Positions 15,198-19,762 of a stretch of 19,762 nucleotides of DNA are shown here, piece by piece (within the stretch, counting starts at the first letter, position 1; each line of letters opens with the position of its first letter). A program made the translations under genes and the position numbers. Where the stretch lies: positions 1 through 19,762 of the forward strand of contig JALUWC010000011.1 in assembly GCA_027019885.1 (NCBI GenBank), read 5' to 3'. The notes beneath the pieces are model-generated. The model was given only the letters and a program-made list of their open reading frames with translations, had not been told where the DNA came from and did no database searches. The stretch comes from Geoglobus sp. Its GTDB lineage: Archaea; Halobacteriota; Archaeoglobi; Archaeoglobales; Archaeoglobaceae.

Positions 15198-15761
15198 GTG
15201 AGCCAGAATGGATTTGAAATAGACTTCTGCAGGCATTGCAGGAACTCTCTGTTTGATCTCAGATCTCTCAAGGAGGAAATTGAATCAATAGCGTTCACCT
15301 CATCCCATTCAGCAAAGAGGAGCCATGAAAGAGTGAAGGCAGGGTTCTCTGCATGTCCAAATGCCTGTGCTGCACCTCAAATAAAGGATTTTGGTGTTAT
15401 CGCATTCATAATCCCACATCTTGACCCAGAGAAATGCGTGTCATGCGGGAAGTGCCATGAAGCATGCAGGGAGAATGCAATAGATTTCAATGGTTATCCG
15501 AGCTTCAATGAAAACTGCATTGGTTGCGGGGACTGCATGAGGGCATGCGATCAGAATGCAATAAGCGGGGACATTGAATTCAGAATCATGGCTGGGGGAA
15601 AGCTCGGAAGGCATCCGAGGTTTGCCCGGACTGTAAAAATTTCCAGTGATCCATCTGACATCATACAGGCCTTCAGAAGGATTGTTGAAATATCAGAGAA
15701 ACATGGGAAGAGATTCAGTCATGTTGATGGGTGTGCTGATCTGCTGTCAGGAATCAGATGA
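15198..15761 (+). CDS. Small sulfite/nitrite reductase-like siroheme protein with ferredoxin insert
   Basis: Resembles the C-terminal heme-protein half of sulfite and nitrite reductases, the size class of the small assimilatory or Dsr-like proteins of archaea. The protein has 187 residues from a GTG. The frame stays open upstream to 15096 but has no ATG, GTG or TTG there. The CxxxC ligand pair is C53/C57 in FSACPNACAAPQIKDFGVIA. The preceding pair is C11-x2-C14 (FCRHCRNSL), where the family usually has C-x5-C. A two-cluster ferredoxin follows (C80/83/86/90 and C107/110/113/117). GGKLGRHPRFA (133-143), a typical coupled-siroheme segment, comes after it. Substrate unknown; sulfite reduction, electron transfer or siroheme handling are all possible. 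No siroheme synthesis genes are in the window. Confidence 0.75.
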   Translation: MSQNGFEIDFCRHCRNSLFDLRSLKEEIESIAFTSSHSAKRSHERVKAGFSACPNACAAPQIKDFGVIAFIIPHLDPEKCVSCGKCHEACRENAIDFNGYPSFNENCIGCGDCMRACDQNAISGDIEFRIMAGGKLGRHPRFARTVKISSDPSDIIQAFRRIVEISEKHGKRFSHVDGCADLLSGIR

Positions 15762-15806
15762 GGATTCTGCTGATCTACCGGTGATGCATGCACGGGAGAT
15801 GCTTAT

Positions 15807-16607
15807 TTAACGTGCCTTGTACTGTTCCGGAATTCTGTAAATCCGCCACATCCACCCGATCCATGCCAGCAGAAACACCGTAACACCCACCGCAAGCCAG
15901 ACTGTCAAACCTCCCGACACAATTCCAGCATTGTAAAGCAGAGCTGAGGTTACGAGAGCTGATGTGAAAATCTGCAAACCTGTGAGCAGGGTGAAAATGG
16001 CCTTTTGTCCCCGCCCATACACGGGAAAACGTATTAGCATGGGTTCTCTCGATGTTAGAAGTGTTAACGCCGGCACAACTGACATCACAACCACAGGTAT
16101 GATAACAGCACCACTGAATCTGTCCGCATAACTGTCCGGAGTGCCTCTTACATTGAAATGTACCGCAACGGTATTGGGCAGTCTATCCCAGAACATCAAC
16201 ATTACAAAAAAGTATAGCACAACTGGGATGAGCTGAACTACCAGGTAAGGCCTGATTCCCACCATTTTCACAGGTTTTATGGCCTTCACCGGAGTTTTCA
16301 GGTCTTCTCTCTCGTAAGTCTCCTTGGCAATCCTGTAGCTCTGAAATACAAGTATTGCAACAGAGAGCAATAACAATGCAATAAACACCATCCTCGGAGG
16401 ATTAAAAATTACGGTTATCATTAAGAGGAACAATCCTGCCATCATGCTATATATTCCTGCAAATGTGTTCGCCCTCTTCCAAGCTTCCTTTGAGAGGTAC
16501 GTGTATCCGAATCTGACTCCGACATAAGGATTCGGCGTATCTCTAAGGAGATACACAACTACTCCGATACCAAACATAACAGCGGAAAGCGCCAGCTGTT
16601 CGTTCAT
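15807..16607 (-). CDS. SdpI/DUF1648-type membrane protein
   Basis: Integral membrane protein of 266 residues with about seven hydrophobic segments. SdpI of B. subtilis is an immunity and signalling protein against the SdpC toxin; the archaeal role is unknown. The SdpI signature is at the N-terminus (NPYVGVRFGYTYLSKEAWKRAN, in part, 26-47). The DUF1648 signature comes second (LPNTVAVHFNVRGTPDSYADR, in part, 143-163). In B. subtilis SdpI the DUF1648 part comes first, so the order here is reversed. ATG 16607 overlaps the PadR stop (ATGA) and has a full GGAGGTGA five bases upstream, so it is the second gene of a regulator-target operon. No toxin gene is seen beside it. Confidence 0.82.
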   Translation of the reverse strand: MNEQLALSAVMFGIGVVVYLLRDTPNPYVGVRFGYTYLSKEAWKRANTFAGIYSMMAGLFLLMITVIFNPPRMVFIALLLLSVAILVFQSYRIAKETYEREDLKTPVKAIKPVKMVGIRPYLVVQLIPVVLYFFVMLMFWDRLPNTVAVHFNVRGTPDSYADRFSGAVIIPVVVMSVVPALTLLTSREPMLIRFPVYGRGQKAIFTLLTGLQIFTSALVTSALLYNAGIVSGGLTVWLAVGVTVFLLAWIGWMWRIYRIPEQYKAR

Positions 16608-16957
16608 TTTTTCACCTCCAGTTTTTCAATAACATCACTCAAAAGCTTCAACTCGTGTTCCAGCTCAATCAGGATTTCCTCACCCAGATCAGTGATTCTG
16701 TAGCACTTTCTCAGCCTTCCATCCTCCTCAACCCAGTAGCTCTTTACGAGCCCAAGCTTTTGAAGACCCTTAAGCAAGTCGTATAACGATCCCTCACTTG
16801 GAACCAGTTGCCCTGAACTCAGACTTTCGAATGTTTTTCTTATTCCATATCCGTGCAGTTCTCCCCTTTTCAGGATGTTCAGGACTAAGTATGCGTACAT
16901 GCCTGATCGGATCTCCTTTCTGAGTTTCTTGAATACCCTGTCTTTTCTGTCAGACAT
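16604..16957 (-). CDS. PadR-family transcriptional regulator
   Basis: Winged-helix DNA-binding repressor of 117 residues. The PadR core is about 18-90: GMYAYLVLNILKRGELHGYGI, then SGQLVPSEGSLYDLLKGLQKLGLVKSYW (helix-turn-helix and recognition helix), then the wing around EEDGRLRKCYRITDLG. The C-terminal helix (about 92-117, EILIELEHELKLLSDVIEKL) is the dimerisation coiled coil of the short PadR class. The start has GAGGT five bases upstream. It overlaps the SdpI-like gene by four bases, so the regulator and membrane protein are made together. The palindrome at its own promoter suggests autorepression, relieved by an unknown signal. Confidence 0.92.
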   Translation of the reverse strand: MSDRKDRVFKKLRKEIRSGMYAYLVLNILKRGELHGYGIRKTFESLSSGQLVPSEGSLYDLLKGLQKLGLVKSYWVEEDGRLRKCYRITDLGEEILIELEHELKLLSDVIEKLEVKK

Positions 16958-16971
16958 TTTATACCTCTTAC

Positions 16972-17001
16972 TTCGATGTATCGAATTAAGATGTATTTAA
17001 G
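16972..17001 (-). promoter_or_regulatory. Promoter and operator candidate of the padR-sdpI unit
   Basis: The minus-strand TATA box CTTAAATAC occupies 16993-17001, placing the start near 16970. A 14-base palindrome, TTCGAT-GT-ATCGAA (16972-16985), sits at the predicted start, and GATGTAT occurs twice in direct order (16975-16981 and 16990-16996), the second abutting the TATA box. PadR proteins usually bind ATGT/ACAT-type inverted sites near their own promoters, so autoregulation is likely. Confidence 0.5.
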
Positions 17002-17128
17002 TTTTTTGATCATAAAATTAACTGTCCGTTAAAATAGACAAGGAGAGTCATACAAACATGTTTAGAGGCCTGCGTTATTGCCTGCTGCTTTGAATGTCTT
17101 TTGTTCGAGATCCGCATATATCACAAAG
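17002..17128. other. Intergenic spacer between padR and phoU
   Basis: Upstream of padR and downstream of phoU. I see no gene here I can support: only an 11-codon ORF at 17058-17093 with a TTAAAATAG-like box about 26 bases before it. No clear T-run terminator for the pst operon is visible. Confidence 0.5.
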
Positions 17129-17755
17129 CTACTTTATCCAGACTCTCCTTCCCTCTTCGATGAAAATCATTCTCGCTCCGTTCTTGCTAAGGATGTCCCC
17201 GCTTCTCTCCAGATGTTTGGCTGAGAATATGGCTATGAGAGCATCGTTTATATCCTCCCGGTTCTTCATGGACTCCTTGCATTTCTGAATAACTTTCAGA
17301 TAGAGGTCATCAAGCAGGTCATCCCTTTTCACCAGTTTTTCCCTCAGACCAGAGGTGTCCCCTTCCAGAGCCTCAGCAATGATGTCAAACATTTCCAGCA
17401 GCGTTTTTTGCATCAGCCTCAGCTCCTCCTCGGCTATCCTCTTCTGCACTCTGAACCTGGCTATTTTGTCTGCAAGGTCTGTAATTCGCTCGTAGTTTGC
17501 CGACATCCTCATGATGCTGGCCACAAAGCGAAGATCCCTCGCAACTGGCTGGTATAGTGCGACAGCCATCAGGCAGTCGTTGTCAACGTCTGTGTTGAGC
17601 ACGTCAGCCTCCTTTTCTATTTCAGAAACCTCTTCCCTCTTCTCCTCATCACCATACATGGCATCCAGACACAGAGCCATGGCTTCTTTCGCCATTTCGT
17701 GAAGCTTGAGTATTTCATCCTTAATCTTCTCCAGCTTCAAATCAAGAGCCTTCAT
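17129..17755 (-). CDS. phoU: Phosphate uptake regulator PhoU
   Basis: Peripheral cytoplasmic protein that restrains Pst phosphate uptake and, in bacteria, phosphate signalling. The protein has 208 residues and is all-helical with two three-helix repeats (about 5-95 and 105-200). Family marks are EIEKEADVLNTDVDNDC in repeat 1, then PVARDLRFVASIMRMSANYERITDLADKIA, and in repeat 2 KRDDLLDDLYLKVIQ and SAKHLERSGDIL, carrying the acidic residues that bind metal clusters in this family. The start has GGAGGG about six bases upstream. It is the last gene of pstA-pstB-arsC-like-phoU, 42 bases after the ArsC-like gene. Confidence 0.95.
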   Translation of the reverse strand: MKALDLKLEKIKDEILKLHEMAKEAMALCLDAMYGDEEKREEVSEIEKEADVLNTDVDNDCLMAVALYQPVARDLRFVASIMRMSANYERITDLADKIARFRVQKRIAEEELRLMQKTLLEMFDIIAEALEGDTSGLREKLVKRDDLLDDLYLKVIQKCKESMKNREDINDALIAIFSAKHLERSGDILSKNGARMIFIEEGRRVWIK

Positions 17756-17797
17756 TTTCTGCCCTCCTTACAGTTTTATTCTTCAACAACTTCAATC

Positions 17798-18232
17798 TTA
17801 TCCCTGATCCTTATCCCCGATCTTCCCTAAAAGCTCCTTCACTTTTGCCTCTATTTCCTCAAAAACCCCCTCGTAAACCTCTCCCGGCCTCCCCTTCGGG
17901 TCTTCCACGTGCCACCTCTCAACGTTTGGATGCTGGATGTTCACGCAACTTGTCTCATCGCAGACGGTTACAACAAGCCTGTAATTGCTTAGCTCCACAT
18001 TTTCAAGGCTCACCGGCTCCGCCTTCTCAACCCTGTAACCTCTGCTCCTGATAACATCCAGAGCGACAGGATCGAGCTCTTCAGCAGCCTCAATGCCGGC
18101 GCTTTCAGCCCTCCAGCTCTTTGCCAGGCTGTTGAATACCGCTTCAGCCATAACACTCCTGCAGGTGTTGTGGATGCACACGAAAAGAACCTTATTCTTC
18201 TCTGAAGTCCTCATCTGATCTGTCGTCTTCAT
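17798..18232 (-). CDS. Arsenate reductase-like low-molecular-weight phosphatase
   Basis: LMW protein-tyrosine-phosphatase fold protein of 144 residues. The P-loop is C19-x5-R25 (CIHNTCRS) and the general acid is D111 in EDPKG. C91 and C96 (VTVCDETSC) lie where thioredoxin-coupled arsenate reductases carry their redox cysteines: the 72-residue gap from C19 to C91 equals that between Cys10 and Cys82 of the S. aureus enzyme. C96 is two residues closer than Cys89. Arsenate reduction to arsenite is therefore likely, but a tyrosine phosphatase acting on a Pst or PhoU component cannot be excluded. The start overlaps the pstB stop (ATGA) with GGGGAGG six bases upstream. Its place inside the phosphate operon suggests it handles arsenate that enters through Pst. 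Confidence 0.85.
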   Translation of the reverse strand: MKTTDQMRTSEKNKVLFVCIHNTCRSVMAEAVFNSLAKSWRAESAGIEAAEELDPVALDVIRSRGYRVEKAEPVSLENVELSNYRLVVTVCDETSCVNIQHPNVERWHVEDPKGRPGEVYEGVFEEIEAKVKELLGKIGDKDQG

Positions 18233-18981
18233 CCAATCCTCCCCGTCAGATACGCCTCCGTAAGCTCCTCCTTCGGATTCTCGAACACCTCAGCAGTCCT
18301 GCCGAACTCAACCAGCTCTCCCATCCAGAAGAAGGCAACGTAATCGCTAACCCTCCCGGCCTGCTGAATGTTGTGGGTGACTATAACAACCGTGTAGTTC
18401 TCCTTCAAATCTACCAGCAGATCCTCAATTTTCACAGCGGAGATGGGGTCGAGGGCTGAGGTGGGCTCGTCGAATAGTATGACCTCAGGATTGGTCGCTA
18501 TGGCCCTTGCAATGCAGAGTCTCTGCTGCTGACCTCCGCTCAGACTATTCCCCGGCATTTTCAGCTTGTCCTTCACCTCATCCCACAGAGCGGCCTTTTT
18601 CAGGCTGTCTTCGACGATCCTGTCCAAGGTATCCCTATCCCTTACTCCGTTCAGCTTCAGGCCGATAGCAACGTTATCGTAAATGCTCATGGTTGGGAAA
18701 GGATTTGGGCGCTGAAAGACCATCCCGATCTTCCTTCTGACCTCCACCGGGTCCATGCTGAAAACGCTCCTGCCGTCAAGCAGAATCTCACCTTCAATTT
18801 TAGCATCGCTCCTTAGCTCGTGGAGCCTGTTAAGGCATCTGATGAATGTGCTCTTGCCGCACCCGCTCGGGCCGAGAATTGCTGTTATTGCATTCTCCTT
18901 GATGGCGAGATTGATGCCTTTCAGGGCTTGAAACTCACCATACCACGCATTCAGGTCTTTTACCACGATTTTATCCTTCAT
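18229..18981 (-). CDS. pstB: Phosphate ABC transporter ATP-binding protein
   Basis: Cytoplasmic ATPase that powers high-affinity phosphate import with PstA and PstC. The protein has 250 residues, usual for PstB. Walker [10 protein letters not shown] is at 37-45, Q-loop Q90 is in [10 protein letters not shown], signature LSGGQQQRL is at 147-155, Walker B VILFDEP is at 167-173 with catalytic E172, and the switch histidine H203 is in [17 protein letters not shown] and the C-terminal [18 protein letters not shown] are PstB-typical. GAGGTGA lies four bases before the ATG. The start is four bases after the pstA stop and the stop overlaps the ArsC-like gene. Confidence 0.97.
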   Translation of the reverse strand: MKDKIVVKDLNAWYGEFQALKGINLAIKENAITAILGPSGCGKSTFIRCLNRLHELRSDAKIEGEILLDGRSVFSMDPVEVRRKIGMVFQRPNPFPTMSIYDNVAIGLKLNGVRDRDTLDRIVEDSLKKAALWDEVKDKLKMPGNSLSGGQQQRLCIARAIATNPEVILFDEPTSALDPISAVKIEDLLVDLKENYTVVIVTHNIQQAGRVSDYVAFFWMGELVEFGRTAEVFENPKEELTEAYLTGRIG

Positions 18982-18985
18982 CCCG

Positions 18986-19762
18986 TCACCTCTTCCTCCT
19001 CAGCCTGTATTTCGTTATCAGGTTGATGCTCAGAACTGCAATCATCAGGACAAGGGAAGCTCCCCAGGCCTTGCGGTGCCAGTCAGGGTAGGGGGAGATG
19101 GCATAAACGTAAATCATCAGGGGCAGCGCAGAAACCGGTTCCAGAACGCTTCCGGCAAAGTTTGGATTGCCGAAGGCCGTGAAGAGCAGCGGAGCCGTCT
19201 CTCCAGAAATCCTTGCAACTGTGAGAAGGACTCCCGATGCGATGGCCGGCATGGCTGTTCGTAGCACTATGCTGGTGATAACCCTCCAGTGCCTGATTCC
19301 CAGACTCAGGCCAGCCTCTCTGATATCTGCTGGGACGAGCTTCAAAGCCTCCTCCATGGTCTTAACCATCATTGGAACAGCTAAAACGCTCAGTGCAAAG
19401 GCTCCCGCCAGAGCTGAGAACCCAAATTTTGTCACGAGAAGGGAGTAGGCGAAGACTCCGGCAACTATGCTGGGCGTCCCCATGAACGTGTCGTTAAGCA
19501 GCCTTATCAAGTCCCTCAACCTGCTTTCCGGGAATTCTGAGAGGTAAACTGCTGTTAGCAGCGCCGCCGGAATGCTTATGAGCATTGTAAGGGCCACAAG
19601 TATGGCCGTTCCATGAATGGCGTTTGCCACTCCTCCTCCCTCTTCCCCCGGAGGTTTGGGCAGAGAAGTGAAGAATTCAAGCGTTAAAGACTGGGCGCCA
19701 TTTATCACTGTTGTGGCTATGATGTGAAGGAGCGGGATGGTGATGATCACAAGGCTCAGGAG
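18986..19762 (-). CDS. pstA: Phosphate ABC transporter permease PstA (5' end cut by window)
   Basis: Inner-membrane permease of the phosphate importer. 258 residues are visible. The frame is open through the window edge ([12 protein letters not shown]...), so the N-terminus is missing; the GTG at 19750 lies inside the first membrane helix and is not the start. Six membrane segments are expected in full length. The permease loop (EAA-type) is at [25 protein letters not shown], in part. [16 protein letters not shown] and [13 protein letters not shown] are PstA signatures. The C-terminus ends in a basic tail (TKYRLRRKR). PstC and the phosphate-binding protein would be upstream, beyond the window. 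Confidence 0.94.
   Translation of the reverse strand, partial: LLSLVIITIPLLHIIATTVINGAQSLTLEFFTSLPKPPGEEGGGVANAIHGTAILVALTMLISIPAALLTAVYLSEFPESRLRDLIRLLNDTFMGTPSIVAGVFAYSLLVTKFGFSALAGAFALSVLAVPMMVKTMEEALKLVPADIREAGLSLGIRHWRVITSIVLRTAMPAIASGVLLTVARISGETAPLLFTAFGNPNFAGSVLEPVSALPLMIYVYAISPYPDWHRKAWGASLVLMIAVLSINLITKYRLRRKR

Noticed and set aside
17058..17093. Eleven-codon ORF (MFRGLRYCLLL) with a box about 26 bases upstream
   Set aside because: Far too short, and the box is weak; chance is the best explanation.
17002..17128. C/D box small RNA in the padR-phoU spacer
   Set aside because: No credible RUGAUGA and CUGA pair with suitable spacing could be found on either strand.
19748..19750. GTG 19750 as the pstA start
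   Set aside because: The frame continues with hydrophobic codons to the window edge, and PstA normally has more residues before this helix.

Overview
This window looks like chromosomal DNA of an anaerobic, probably thermophilic euryarchaeon of the order Archaeoglobales (Archaeoglobus, Ferroglobus or Geoglobus type). The evidence is: an archaeal GluRS with the TLGS form of the HIGH motif; a type 2 IPP isomerase next to a prenyl synthase; archaeal SepF, ZPR1, LSm and L37e genes; an MtrH-family methyltransferase; a small siroheme-reductase-like protein; and archaeal TATA boxes about 26 bases upstream of leaderless starts. The genus is inferred and could not be tested here. Gene density is very high, and no tRNA, rRNA, insertion sequence or CRISPR array was seen.

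Region by region. Bases 1-291 hold only a broken or recoded small ORF after gltX. Bases 292-3978 (minus) form the fni-idsA-gltX operon, which supplies C5 and C20 isoprenoids for lipids plus glutamyl-tRNA. Bases 4120-5078 (plus) encode SepF overlapping ZPR1. A small membrane protein (minus) and mtnA (plus) follow. Bases 6491-8273 (minus) form an LSm-L37e-PurF operon joining RNA, ribosome and purine functions. It is divergent from a pre-PUA/PUA RNA-binding protein (8341-8808).

Bases 8903-11705 encode two adjacent lipoproteins. The first has three copies of an uncharacterised domain. The second is a PQQ-type beta-propeller with an Ig-like C-terminus. Bases 11709-12374 (minus) encode an archaeal phosphoglycolate phosphatase. 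It shares a 45-base bidirectional promoter with a two-gene operon (12420-14709) made of a short MtrH-family methyltransferase and an unrecognised 486-residue protein with a C-terminal cysteine-knuckle pair. Then come a PNPOx-like flavin-binding protein and a small sulfite-reductase-like protein with an inserted two-cluster ferredoxin.

Bases 15807-16957 (minus) encode a PadR repressor overlapping an SdpI-like membrane protein, with a palindromic operator candidate at the promoter. Bases 17129-19762 (minus) are a phosphate operon, pstA (cut by the window edge)-pstB-arsC-like-phoU.

Initiation follows a consistent pattern. Most first genes have a TATA-like box 25-28 bases before the start codon and no Shine-Dalgarno, which suggests leaderless mRNAs. 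Most internal operon genes have good GGAGG/GGTGA sites and overlap or nearly touch the gene before. The most promising candidate for new biology is the MtrH plus unknown-protein pair, which has no visible corrinoid protein or Mtr complex beside it. The atypical siroheme-type protein, the ArsC-like gene inside the pst operon and the PadR-SdpI unit are next.
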